The translations under genes and the position numbers were made by a program. The notes under the pieces were generated by a model, which did no database searches, was not told the DNA's origin, and saw only the letters and a list, made by a program, of their open reading frames with translations. A DNA stretch of 64,000 nucleotides from Uliginosibacterium sp036017065 (lineage in GTDB: Bacteria > Pseudomonadota > Gammaproteobacteria > Burkholderiales > Rhodocyclaceae). The stretch is taken from contig NZ_JAYXHR010000002.1 of the NCBI RefSeq assembly GCF_036017065.1, positions 496,001-560,000 of the forward strand, written 5' to 3'. Below, piece by piece: positions 43,142-50,820 of this stretch (within the stretch, counting starts at the first letter, position 1; every line of letters starts with the position of its first letter).

Positions 43142-43858
43142 TCAGCTATCCGGTGCGTGCGTCTGCCGTGCGGCCGGCGCATGCACCGACCACTCGATGA
43201 GGTGGTGCTGACGTGGCGTCAGCGGCCACAGGGCGTACTGTGCCGTGCCCGCCATCAGGCGGTAGGTGTGGTGGTCGACGAGGGGCAGTTCACCGCCGCG
43301 CCAGAAGCGTGCGAGCAGGGACTCCAGCGGCAGGTCCTGGCTGAGACGCGCGGTGAGCTGCTGGTCGGGCTTGCGGGCGGTGGACACCACGTCGTGCCAG
43401 CTGGCCCAGTGATGATCGGCAAGCTGGTCGCGCAGGTTGCCACGCAGCTCATCGGCATTCGTGTCGTCCGTGCGCTGGCCGATGACGTTGGCAAACAGCA
43501 GGGCGGCGTCCGGGTAGCGCCAGGCGAGGGCTTTCAAGCCGCCGGGCGCGAAGCAGTCGAGGTCGTCGAAACGCCAGCGCACCCCGCGGAAGCGGCGCGG
43601 CAACAGGCTGCGCGCCAGGCGGTCGGGTTCCAGTGCCACCACTTCCTCGAAGCGCGTGAGCAGGGCCGCCGACAGGCAGTAGCCGGCACTCGGGCCGATC
43701 ACCACCAGGCGTTGTAGTGGCGGGTGCCAGGACTCCTGCCAGGCGCCCAGGCTGTCGATGAAATCCCGCCACAGCCGGCCCCGGTAGCGCAGCGCACGCA
43801 GGTGGTAGCGCAGGCCGCCGCTGTCGTGCATCCACCAGCTGGGCAGCCGCGGGCTCAC
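43142..43858 (-). CDS. protein of unknown function with a methyltransferase-like Rossmann segment
   Basis: This is a 238-residue soluble protein. The segment 'QRLVVIGPSAGYCLSAALLT' followed by 'VVALEPDRLARSLLPRRF' looks like a SAM-binding beta-alpha-beta unit (glycine-rich loop, then an acidic residue closing strand 2). Later 'VRWRFDDLDCFAPGG' and 'DAALLFANVIGQR' fit strands 3 and 4. Catalytic residues and substrate are unknown. It starts with GTG overlapping the stop of the K+ channel gene (GTGA), so it is coupled to it. Confidence 0.65.
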   Translation of the reverse strand: MSPRLPSWWMHDSGGLRYHLRALRYRGRLWRDFIDSLGAWQESWHPPLQRLVVIGPSAGYCLSAALLTRFEEVVALEPDRLARSLLPRRFRGVRWRFDDLDCFAPGGLKALAWRYPDAALLFANVIGQRTDDTNADELRGNLRDQLADHHWASWHDVVSTARKPDQQLTARLSQDLPLESLLARFWRGGELPLVDHHTYRLMAGTAQYALWPLTPRQHHLIEWSVHAPAARQTHAPDS

Positions 43859-45555
43859 GCTGACGGCTGCCGCCGCGCGGCGATCCAGCGGAACAGCCAG
43901 CTACGGGCCGGCTCGATGCCGGTGCGCACGAAGCCGAGCGGGCTGGGGTCGAGCAGGAAGCGGCGTTGCAGGGCTTCGACCCCCGATGCGCCCGCCATCA
44001 GGATCTGGTCGCCGGCGTGCAGCTGCATGCCGGTCTCCGGCAGCACGAATTCCTCATTGCCGCGCAACACCATCAGCGGCACGGCGCGCAGCTTCTCCGG
44101 TGGCGACAGCGGGTTCACGAGCAGGTCGGCCAGGCTCAGGGGCGGCTGCGTGTCGGGGCCGAGCACGTCGCGCAGGCCCGGCTGGCTGACGTCGCAATCG
44201 AAGGTCCACACGCTGGGCACGCGTTCGTCCAGCTTGGTCAGCAGGCTGACGATGAGTTGTTCCGCACAGTCCTTGCCGCGTTCGCGCACACGCATCAGGA
44301 AGCGGTTGAGCAGCGGCGTCACCAGCAACTGCAGGCACTCATGCACCATCACGTCGGCCTTCACGAACTGCATGTCGGCACGGGCGGCCTCAATCAGCGC
44401 GCGGTCGGCCACGTGGTTCTGGCGGATCGCGACGAACAGGCTGGGCTTCAGGCGCCGCGCCCGCGACACGATGGCGAGATTGATCGCGTCGCGGTTGGTG
44501 CAGGCGACGATGCCGACGGCATTCTCGATGCCGGCCTCGACCAGTGCCCGCTCGGAGTTGTCGTCCTTGTGCAGATGGCTGTCCTGGGCTGCATGCCGGT
44601 CGGAATCCACCGCCGTCCAGGTTGCGCCGGCACGTTCCAGCGCATGGCCCACCGAGTGGCCGAAGCGACCATAGCCGAGCACCACCCAGTGGCCCTCCGG
44701 CACGTTCAGCGCATGCGGGCAGGCGCCCCCCGGCACGCCGGTCAGCCATTCCTCGGCCCACAGCACGGCGGGCGAAGCGAGCGCCAGGGCAAGGTTGGTG
44801 GCGAAGGTCTCGAAGGGATCGATGACCGTGATATGGGGGAAGGGGTCGAGGTTGGTACAGGCTTCCTCGCTGTGCACGCGTGCCAGCGTGTAGCGGCCGG
44901 GCTGCAGCACCGACACGCCGATGGCGATGGCCTGCGCCACCTCGTCGTCGCCGACCTGGATCACCACGGCCTTGCAGTGCGGGCCGCGCACGCCGGCGTC
45001 CTGCAGCACGTCGGGCCAGCGGGCGTCGCCGACCAGCACCAGCGGTGGCTGCTGGAAGCCTTCGATCTCGATGTGGCGGGCGCGGTCCGGGCGGGTCTCC
45101 ACCACCACCGTGCGGAAGCCGAGATCGTCCAGTGCATGCGCAAGTGCGGCATTGCTCTGGCCGTAGCCCAGCAGCAGGAAGTAGGCCTCCTCCAGCCGTT
45201 CCACGCGGTTGCGGAAGCGGCTGCGCGCGAAGGCGGCGCGGAAGGCTTGGTCCTGCGCGAGTGCGATGACGCTGCCCAGCGTGAACGCCCAGCAGGTCAC
45301 CGACAGGTAGATGCTGAAGGTGACCCAGGCGCGTTGCGCATCGGTGAAGGCGAAGGGAATCTCGCCGAAGCCGATGGTGGTGGCGGTGTAGCTGACGACG
45401 TAGAAGGCGTGGAAGAAGCCGAGGTGGTACGGATTGCCGGCGGGGTCCGCGCCCGGAATCGCCACCAGGCCGACGACGGAGAAGGCGTACGCCAGGATCA
45501 GCGCGATGAGCGGCGTGCGCAGGCGCCGCAGTGCGAGGAAGAGGACGTCACCCAC
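43855..45555 (-). CDS. potassium channel with two TrkA/RCK-type NAD-binding domains
   Basis: This is a 566-residue ion channel with an N-terminal pore module: helix 'LIALILAYAFSVVGLVAIPG', pore loop and filter 'SYTATTIGFGE' (TTIGFGE at 59-65) and helix 'AWVTFSIYLSVTCWAFTLGS'. Two RCK/TrkA-N domains follow, at ~125-260 ('YFLLLGYGQSNAALAHALDD') and ~290-430 ('HWVVLGYGRFGHSVGHALER'), plus a TrkA-C-like end ('VPLMVLRGNEEFVLPETGMQ'). The filter G-F-G replaces the common G-Y-G, as in some bacterial channels. It probably conducts K+ under nucleotide control. It starts with GTG at 45555 and is operonic with the genes on both sides. Confidence 0.9.
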   Translation of the reverse strand: MGDVLFLALRRLRTPLIALILAYAFSVVGLVAIPGADPAGNPYHLGFFHAFYVVSYTATTIGFGEIPFAFTDAQRAWVTFSIYLSVTCWAFTLGSVIALAQDQAFRAAFARSRFRNRVERLEEAYFLLLGYGQSNAALAHALDDLGFRTVVVETRPDRARHIEIEGFQQPPLVLVGDARWPDVLQDAGVRGPHCKAVVIQVGDDEVAQAIAIGVSVLQPGRYTLARVHSEEACTNLDPFPHITVIDPFETFATNLALALASPAVLWAEEWLTGVPGGACPHALNVPEGHWVVLGYGRFGHSVGHALERAGATWTAVDSDRHAAQDSHLHKDDNSERALVEAGIENAVGIVACTNRDAINLAIVSRARRLKPSLFVAIRQNHVADRALIEAARADMQFVKADVMVHECLQLLVTPLLNRFLMRVRERGKDCAEQLIVSLLTKLDERVPSVWTFDCDVSQPGLRDVLGPDTQPPLSLADLLVNPLSPPEKLRAVPLMVLRGNEEFVLPETGMQLHAGDQILMAGASGVEALQRRFLLDPSPLGFVRTGIEPARSWLFRWIAARRQPSA

Positions 45556-45579
45556 GGGGCGTGCTCGCGCAGTGGCCTG

Positions 45580-45966
45580 TCAACGCGTGTGGCGCAGGGT
45601 TTCGCCGATGAGCAGGATGACCGACACGACGTTGGCGAGGAGTGCGCCGGCCGCCAGCGACACGATGACCGACATGCTGCTGGCATCGAGGTCGGGCTGC
45701 TGGGCGATGTAGACATGCCACATCCACACCAGCGATGCGCCGATGAGCTGCAGCATGGCGACCAGGCTGGTGGCCAGGTGGGTGGCGCCGATGTGGGTGC
45801 GGTCGCCGAACTTCAGCACGGTGGCGATCAGGTTCACGACGACCGCCATGAACAGCTCGGAAGGATGGTGAAGCTCGGGCCGGCTGATGTCGCCGATGAC
45901 GAAGCCGAAGTTCAGGGTGCAGGACAGGATGATGAAGAAGCCGAAAACAACCTTTTCGAGGTTCAT
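45580..45966 (-). CDS. DUF6394-like four-helix membrane protein
   Basis: This is a 128-residue protein with four membrane helices ('VVFGFFIILSCTLNFGFVIG', 'ELFMAVVVNLIATVLKFG', 'LATSLVAMLQLIGASLVWMW' and 'VIVSLAAGALLANVVSVILL'). I associate it with DUF6394, which is found beside TrkA-N ion channels. That matches its place 24 bp upstream of the channel gene. It may be an accessory subunit; this is inference from context. Its start overlaps the yceH stop (ATGA). Confidence 0.75.
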   Translation of the reverse strand: MNLEKVVFGFFIILSCTLNFGFVIGDISRPELHHPSELFMAVVVNLIATVLKFGDRTHIGATHLATSLVAMLQLIGASLVWMWHVYIAQQPDLDASSMSVIVSLAAGALLANVVSVILLIGETLRHTR

Positions 45967-46604
45967 GCCTTGTCTCCGCCAAGTTCTTCCACGCGCGCCT
46001 GCAGCGCCAGCAGCTGCTCGCGCAGCATCGTCACCTCGGCACGCAGGGCGGCGATCTCGTCGGCCTCGCGCGGGTCGTGCGGGGTGGCGCTGGCCATCAC
46101 CGGCTCACCGCACAGGAGGTGCGCCCAGCGATGCTCGCGGCTGCCGGCGGCCTTGGGCAGCATGACCACCAGGGCGCCGGTCGCGCGCTGCGCCAGCTCT
46201 TCGAGGAAGGCCTCCACCGAGGACTGGTCGGCGAACTTGTACAGGCGCTCGCTGTTGTTGCGCAGCTCGGCGGCGGTCTGCGGGCCGCGCAGCATCAGGG
46301 TGGCGAGCAGCGCCACCGAGGGCGTCGGCAGGTTGAGCACGCGGCCGATGTTGTGGGAATAGCGGCTGACCCGGCTGCCGGAACTCTCCACCACCCAGTC
46401 GCTGCTGCGCAGGTTGTCCAGCGCGGTCAGCACGTAGGACTCGCTCAGCTCCATGACCGGTTCGCGGCTGGTCTTCTGGTTGCAGCCGGCCAGCAGCGCG
46501 TTGACGGACAGCGGGTAGGTGTCGGGCACGGTGTGCTGCTTCTCGACCAGCACGCCGAGTACGCGGGCTTCGGCGGCGGCAAGGGGAAGGCGGGAGTCGC
46601 TCAT
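45963..46604 (-). CDS. yceH: YceH/DUF480 family protein
   Basis: This 213-residue protein is all winged-helix-like, with family signatures 'LPLAAAEARVLGVLVEKQHT', 'PDTYPLSVNALLAGCNQKTS', 'REPVMELSESYVLTALDNLR' and 'LRGPQTAAELRNNSERLYKF'. A C-terminal coiled coil ('AALRAEVTMLREQLLALQAR') follows. Function is unknown; the fold suggests protein or DNA binding. The ATG at 46604 matches the family start. It overlaps the DUF6394-like gene by 4 bp, making it the first gene of the channel operon. Confidence 0.92.
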   Translation of the reverse strand: MSDSRLPLAAAEARVLGVLVEKQHTVPDTYPLSVNALLAGCNQKTSREPVMELSESYVLTALDNLRSSDWVVESSGSRVSRYSHNIGRVLNLPTPSVALLATLMLRGPQTAAELRNNSERLYKFADQSSVEAFLEELAQRATGALVVMLPKAAGSREHRWAHLLCGEPVMASATPHDPREADEIAALRAEVTMLREQLLALQARVEELGGDKA

Positions 46605-46675
46605 GAGGGCAGATGGGAATGTGGGTGGGAGTGCGGTAGCCCTGCGGCGAGGCGGGCTGCTCATCGCAGCTTAGC

Positions 46676-47545
46676 TCAGTCCGCCGGCAACCAGACCTCG
46701 ATCTGCCCGGGAGGGGCAGGCAGCTTCAGCAGCCGCGGCGCGGCGGCCATCGGCATGGTGTTGAACGGTGCGGTGGCGGACAGCAGCCTCAGGGTTTCAT
46801 TGGCGGCGGCCTCGTCGGCCGGGCTGAAGTAGCGCACCTGCAACTGGGCCGGCGCCTTGCCGCCGATGTTCTCGGCCGCTGGCACGATCCAGCCGCGGGC
46901 CGAGTAGAGGCTGCGCAGCTCCGACACCATCTGGCGCTGGGCCTCGCTGGCGTACTGGATGTAGATGCGCTTGGGCAGGGCCTGCGCCAGCGCCTGCTGG
47001 GCGGCCGACGGCGGCGGTGCAGTGGGGGGCGTGGTGTCGGGGCCGGCCAGCGCGACCTGTGCGATATCCGGACGGCGGTCCAGCTCCGCGACGCTGCGTA
47101 CATCCAGCCCGCCCTTCGCGGCGCAACTGCCGGTCTCCTGGGCCAGGCCCTGGCCCAGGGTCTCGTTGATGGCGCCGGTGGCGATCATGTGGAACAGCAC
47201 GCGACAGGCGAGGCCGCGCTCCGGCGAATCCGGAATGGCCAGCAGCGGCAGGAAGGGCGATACGTTCTGCACGTCGGCCAGCGCCTGCAGGCGCGCACGC
47301 TCGGCATCGCGCGCGGCCTTGTTGAAGTGGTCATCCAGCGTGGTGAAAGCCCAGGTGCCCACGCTGACCAGCAGGGCCGCCACGGTGCCAATGCCGACGT
47401 TGGTGTTGAGCAGCGCCAGCAGCTTGTCGAATCGGCTCCTCGGCGGCGTTGGTGCCGCCAGGCTCGCGCGGACCTCCTGGCGCAACAGCTCTTCCTTGCG
47501 CAGGCGGGCAAGCAGTTCAGCGTCGGCCGGATCGGGCAGGCTCAT
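46676..47545 (-). CDS. single-pass membrane protein of unknown function
   Basis: This is a 289-residue protein with a short charged N-terminus, one helix at ~50-68 ('VGIGTVAALLVSVGTWAFTT') and a large soluble part. The latter has 'VSPFLPLLAIPDSPERGLAC', a Pro-rich linker ('TTPPTAPPPSAAQ') and a C-terminal alpha/beta section ('RIYIQYASEAQRQMVSELRS', 'RGWIVPAAENIGGKAPAQLQ', 'VRYFSPADEAAANETLRLL'). The last part resembles LytR-C or sporulation-type alpha/beta domains that bind peptidoglycan or partners, but I cannot assign a family. It lies 71 bp upstream of yceH on the same strand. Confidence 0.65.
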   Translation of the reverse strand: MSLPDPADAELLARLRKEELLRQEVRASLAAPTPPRSRFDKLLALLNTNVGIGTVAALLVSVGTWAFTTLDDHFNKAARDAERARLQALADVQNVSPFLPLLAIPDSPERGLACRVLFHMIATGAINETLGQGLAQETGSCAAKGGLDVRSVAELDRRPDIAQVALAGPDTTPPTAPPPSAAQQALAQALPKRIYIQYASEAQRQMVSELRSLYSARGWIVPAAENIGGKAPAQLQVRYFSPADEAAANETLRLLSATAPFNTMPMAAAPRLLKLPAPPGQIEVWLPAD

Positions 47546-47657
47546 CGTGCGGGTCCTTGCGGGCAGTTGCGGGATGGGCCTTGATGGTCGTCAAGGCGGC
47601 GCTGGAATGGCCGCCCATACTGCCAGCATGGGCGCAAGCCTGCCACCGGAGCCGGCA

Positions 47658-48128
47658 ATGGAGCTGCAGCAGCTTTTCGTCGAAGACCACCGCCATTGCG
47701 AAGCGCTGCTGGACGCCCTGCGTGACCACGTGCGCCGCGGACACATCGTGGACGCCTGGCGTGGATGCGTGAGCCTGCGGCTGACGCTGGAGAACCACCT
47801 GGAGGCCGAGGAGGAAGAGCTGTTCCCCTGCTTCGAACGGGTAACCGGCATCACGCATGGCACCACCGACCTGATGCTGGCCGAGCACGGCCGGATGCGC
47901 GAACTGATGAACCAGATGGCCGGGGCGCTCGGCGCCGGTGACTGCGAGGCAGCCATGGACCGGATCGCCTCGCTGGAAGCCCTGCTGGCCCAGCATTCCC
48001 GCAAGGAGGAGTACCTGGTCTACACCGTCTGTGCCTCGCCGGAAGCGGATCTCGGAGCGCTGGAGCGGGCGCTGCGCCATCACTGGCATCGCACGCCCAC
48101 GCAGGGGCCGGATAGTCCCAGACAATAA
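47658..48128 (+). CDS. hemerythrin-domain protein
   Basis: This is a 156-residue helical protein with hemerythrin/HHE-type residues: 'FVEDHRHCEALLDALRDHV', 'LENHLEAEEEELFPCFERV', 'MLAEHGRMRELMNQM' and 'LLAQHSRKEEYLVY'. The His and Glu positions can hold a di-iron centre for O2, NO or iron handling. The ATG at 47658 is chosen because GGAG lies 6 nt upstream. An ATG at 47628 is less likely. It is followed by two genes (DUF2061, Dps) in the same direction that also suit iron and oxidative stress. Confidence 0.85.
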   Translation: MELQQLFVEDHRHCEALLDALRDHVRRGHIVDAWRGCVSLRLTLENHLEAEEEELFPCFERVTGITHGTTDLMLAEHGRMRELMNQMAGALGAGDCEAAMDRIASLEALLAQHSRKEEYLVYTVCASPEADLGALERALRHHWHRTPTQGPDSPRQ

Positions 48129-48210
48129 AAACGAGATTTATTATCAATTGGAACGATCGCGGCGCGCTCCGTAAGCTGGTGATACGCAATCCACAGCAAG
48201 GAGCCGCACC

Positions 48211-48423
48211 ATGGCCCACACCAAGACCTTCACCTTCGCCGCCGTCCACTTCAGCGTGGCTTTCTCGGTGGCCTACCTGCTTACAGGCAGTCTCGCGGTG
48301 AGTAGCGCCCTCGCACTGGTGGAACCCCTGTGCAACACGGTGGCCTATTATTTCCACGAGCGCATCTGGGAGCGCTGGCGCAACCGGGCCGGCGCGGAGG
48401 CGCGTAACATTGCCCCTGCATAG
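48211..48423 (+). CDS. DUF2061 small membrane protein
   Basis: This 70-residue protein has two membrane helices and the family signature 'TKTFTFAAVHFSVAFSVAYL ... EPLCNTVAYYFHERIWERW'. Function is unknown. AAGGAGCCGCACC before the ATG is a strong ribosome site. It precedes dps by 25 bp, so the two are probably co-transcribed. An A/T-rich stretch upstream (48124-48150) probably holds their promoter. Confidence 0.9.
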   Translation: MAHTKTFTFAAVHFSVAFSVAYLLTGSLAVSSALALVEPLCNTVAYYFHERIWERWRNRAGAEARNIAPA

Positions 48424-48448
48424 TCATCCACCTTGATGGGAGAGCAGC

Positions 48449-48919
48449 ATGAAGATTGACATCGGCATCAGCGAACAGGATCGCAACGAGATCGCGCAGG
48501 GACTGTCGCGCCTGCTGGCGGACACCTACACCCTGTACCTGAAGACGCACAACTACCACTGGAACGTCACCGGGCCGATGTTCAACACGCTGCACCTCAT
48601 GTTCGAGACGCAGTACACCGAACTGGCACTGGCAGTGGACCTGGTGGCCGAGCGCATCCGCGCACTGGGCCATGTGGCACCAGGCACCTACGGCGCCTAC
48701 GCGAAGCTCAGTTCGATCAAGGAAAACGAAGGCATCCCCAAGGCCACCGACATGATCCGCGAGCTGGTGGAAGGCCAGGAAGCCGTGGTGCGCACCGCGC
48801 GCTCCATCTTCCCCGCTGCCGAACGCGCCAGTGACGAGGCCACGGCCGACCTGCTGACCCAGCGCATCCAGTTGCATGAGAAGACGGCGTGGATGCTGCG
48901 CAGCCTGCTGGAAGACTGA
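48449..48919 (+). CDS. dps: Dps-family ferritin-like DNA-protection protein
   Basis: This is a 156-residue four-helix protein of the Dps/miniferritin group. The ferroxidase-site residues lie in 'LADTYTLYLKTHNYHWNVTG' and 'LMFETQYTELALAVDLVAER', with the typical H-x-x-H-W-N and D/E pattern. 'APGTYGAYAKLSSIKE' follows as in the family. It uses H2O2 to oxidise and store Fe2+ and shields DNA during stress. A ribosome site (GGGAGAGCAGC) precedes the ATG, and a strong terminator lies 38 bp downstream. Confidence 0.93.
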   Translation: MKIDIGISEQDRNEIAQGLSRLLADTYTLYLKTHNYHWNVTGPMFNTLHLMFETQYTELALAVDLVAERIRALGHVAPGTYGAYAKLSSIKENEGIPKATDMIRELVEGQEAVVRTARSIFPAAERASDEATADLLTQRIQLHEKTAWMLRSLLED

Positions 48920-48956
48920 GCAAGCAACAGCCAGCATCAGGCGGCAGCAACAAACG

Positions 48957-48983
48957 AAAGGCGCACCCGCGGGTGCGCCTTTT
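48957..48983. terminator. bidirectional terminator after dps
   Basis: A stem AAAGGCGCACC / GGTGCGCCTTT with a short CGCG loop is followed by TTCTGTTTT. It lies between dps and the convergent zinc-ribbon protein gene and can serve both. Confidence 0.88.
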
Positions 48984-49010
48984 CTGTTTTCGTCGGTAGC
49001 GAAGACCCGC

Positions 49011-49628
49011 TCAGTGCGTGGGCATCAACTGCGGTAGCAGCTTGCGCGCCCACACCCATGCCAGGAACCCGCCGACCACCAGCGACGACAGGAAGGGCCA
49101 GGCGCCCCACGCCTTCAGGTAGCCGGACAACATGAGCAATACCACGGTGGCGATCTGCGTGAGCCCGCTGTGTTCGCCGGCCGCCTGCCAGGCCTGGGCC
49201 AGCAGCGCGGGTGCCTGCGGGTTGAACAGCGCATTGAGCACGCTGCCCAGCGCCAGCAGGCCGAACACCGACAGCAGGTGCGGCACCACGCCAAGATCCC
49301 AGTCCAGCCAGCCGCGCAGCAGGGCGATGCCGTACAGCGTGACAGCGGCACACAACGGCGCCGTGAGCAGGATCAGCCGGCCCATCGACAGCACGCCCTC
49401 GCCGTCCAGCATGCCGCCCGCGAGCACCTTGTTGAGCAGGGCCGGTGCGGCCAGCGTGGGCAGGCTCATGAAGAGCATCACCCAGAAACCGACGCGGCGG
49501 ATGTCACCCAGCGTCGCGTTCCATCCCGGCGTGGTGGCCGGCTTCGGCAAGGGATAGCCGCAATGGGGGCAGGCGGCCGCCAGGCTGCTGATCTGGCCGC
49601 TGCATTCAGGACAGGGAACGAGCGCCAA
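49011..49628 (-). CDS. zinc-ribbon membrane protein of unknown function
   Basis: This 205-residue protein starts with a zinc ribbon (C-P-E-C ... C-P-H-C-G in 'MALVPCPECSGQISSLAAAC' and 'PHCGYPLPKP'), followed by four or five membrane helices ('FWVMLFMSLPTLAAPALL', 'LILLTAPLCAAVTLYGIALL', 'LLSVFGLLALGSVLNALF' and others). The family is not recognised. The ribbon probably lies in the cytoplasm. It is 9 bp from the CBS protein gene on the same strand and likely co-transcribed with it. Confidence 0.7.
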   Translation of the reverse strand: MALVPCPECSGQISSLAAACPHCGYPLPKPATTPGWNATLGDIRRVGFWVMLFMSLPTLAAPALLNKVLAGGMLDGEGVLSMGRLILLTAPLCAAVTLYGIALLRGWLDWDLGVVPHLLSVFGLLALGSVLNALFNPQAPALLAQAWQAAGEHSGLTQIATVVLLMLSGYLKAWGAWPFLSSLVVGGFLAWVWARKLLPQLMPTH

Positions 49629-49637
49629 GGCCGGCGC

Positions 49638-50084
49638 TCAGATCGACATCTCGCCGGAGATGTAACCCGACAGCGCCTTGATGGTCTCGGCCTGCTGGTC
49701 GATGACGGTCTTCACCGCGTCGCCGATGGTCACGATGCCCATCAGCACGCCCTTCTCCACCACCGGCAGGTGACGGAAGCGGTTGTCCGTCATGATCTGC
49801 ATGACGTCGTCGACGGTATGGCTGGGCGACACGGTGAGCAGGTTCTGCGTCATCAGTTCGCCGACCTTGGTGTCCTTCGAGGTGCGGCCCTTCAGCACCA
49901 CCTTCCGCGCGTAGTCGCGCTCGGTGAAGATGCCGACCAGGCGTTCGCCCTCGGTGACCAGTACGGCGCTGATGTCTTTCTCGGCCATCAGGCCCAGCGC
50001 TTCGAGAATGCTCTGCTCGGGGCTGACGGTGATGATCTTCTGGATGTTCTTCTTCTGCAGGATCTGGCGGACAGTGGTGGTCAT
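49638..50084 (-). CDS. two-CBS-domain protein
   Basis: This is a 148-residue protein made of a tandem CBS pair: ~15-70 ('IITVSPEQSILEALGLMAEK', 'ISAVLVTEGERLVGIFTERD') and ~80-140 ('LLTVSPSHTVDDVMQIMTDN', 'FRHLPVVEKGVLMGIVTIGD'). CBS pairs bind adenine nucleotides (AMP, ATP, SAM, NAD) and usually regulate a partner protein; none is obvious here. The ATG at 50084 (MTTTVRQIL) has GGAGGCACGC upstream. Confidence 0.9.
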   Translation of the reverse strand: MTTTVRQILQKKNIQKIITVSPEQSILEALGLMAEKDISAVLVTEGERLVGIFTERDYARKVVLKGRTSKDTKVGELMTQNLLTVSPSHTVDDVMQIMTDNRFRHLPVVEKGVLMGIVTIGDAVKTVIDQQAETIKALSGYISGEMSI

Positions 50085-50196
50085 GCGTGCCTCCTGTGGT
50101 GGGCGCGGTGTTGGCCTGGCGGTCATGCGTCGCACATAGCTTGGCGCAGCGCGCCGCACGGCGCAATAGCCGGAAGCCCGGCGTCCCGCGCAGGGT

Positions 50197-50820
50197 TCAG
50201 CGACGGCCGAGCACCAGCAGATTGCGCTCCGCGGTCAGACCGGGCACCTGCAGATGGTGCGTGCGCAGCACCTCGACGCCGGCCGGCAGCGCGGCCACCT
50301 CGGCAAGCGGATCGACGCCCTTCATGGCAAGCCAGTGGCCGCCGGGCGCCAGCAGGTGGTCGGTCAGCGACACGAAGTCCGCGAGGCTGGAAAACGCGCG
50401 CGAAACGATGGCCGGAAACGACCGCTCGACCTGGAGCTGCTCGACGCGGGTGTTGTGCACGCTGACGCGGTCCAGCTTCAGTTCGATCTTCGCCTGCTGC
50501 AGGAAGCTGGCCTTCTTGCCGACCGTCTCCACCAGCGCGACCTCCAGCTCCGGCCGGCAGATCGCCAGCGGAATCCCCGGCAGGCCGCCGCCAGCGCCGA
50601 TGTCGGCGATGCGGTCCATGGTCACATACGGCAACACGGTGAGCGAATCCAGCAGGTGCAGGTCGATGAGCGCCTGCTCGTCGCGGATCGCCGTCAAGTT
50701 GTAGACCTTGTTCCACTTCATCAGGAGCCCGCCGTAGGCGAGCAGGCGCTGCTGGGTGGCTGCGTCGATGTCGAGACCGAGTGCCTTGATGCCGTCGGCC
50801 AGACGTGCGGCCGCGCTCAC
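50197..50820 (-). CDS. rsmG: 16S rRNA (guanine-527-N7)-methyltransferase
   Basis: This 207-residue RsmG/GidB methylates G527 of 16S rRNA with SAM. Visible are 'LLMKWNKVYNLTAIRD' (family N-terminal motif), SAM loop 'IADIGAGGGLPGIPLAICRP', 'VALVETVGKKASFLQQAKIE', and 'FPAIVSRAFSSLADFVSLTD'. Its ATG overlaps the mnmG stop (50817-50820), the conserved gidA-gidB arrangement. Loss of this enzyme gives low-level streptomycin resistance in other bacteria. Confidence 0.97.
   Translation of the reverse strand: MSAAARLADGIKALGLDIDAATQQRLLAYGGLLMKWNKVYNLTAIRDEQALIDLHLLDSLTVLPYVTMDRIADIGAGGGLPGIPLAICRPELEVALVETVGKKASFLQQAKIELKLDRVSVHNTRVEQLQVERSFPAIVSRAFSSLADFVSLTDHLLAPGGHWLAMKGVDPLAEVAALPAGVEVLRTHHLQVPGLTAERNLLVLGRR

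Noticed and set aside
43966..46362. A 798-codon open frame on the plus strand
   Set aside because: It is antisense to the K+ channel, DUF6394-like and yceH genes, which have clear family motifs; the plus-strand product does not.
48132..48146. Fur-box-like sequence upstream of DUF2061-dps
   Set aside because: Only 11 of 14 defined positions match the 7-1-7 pattern TGATAAT-N-ATTATCA, all mismatches being in one half. It is too weak to list as a site, although the context (Dps, hemerythrin) would suit it.
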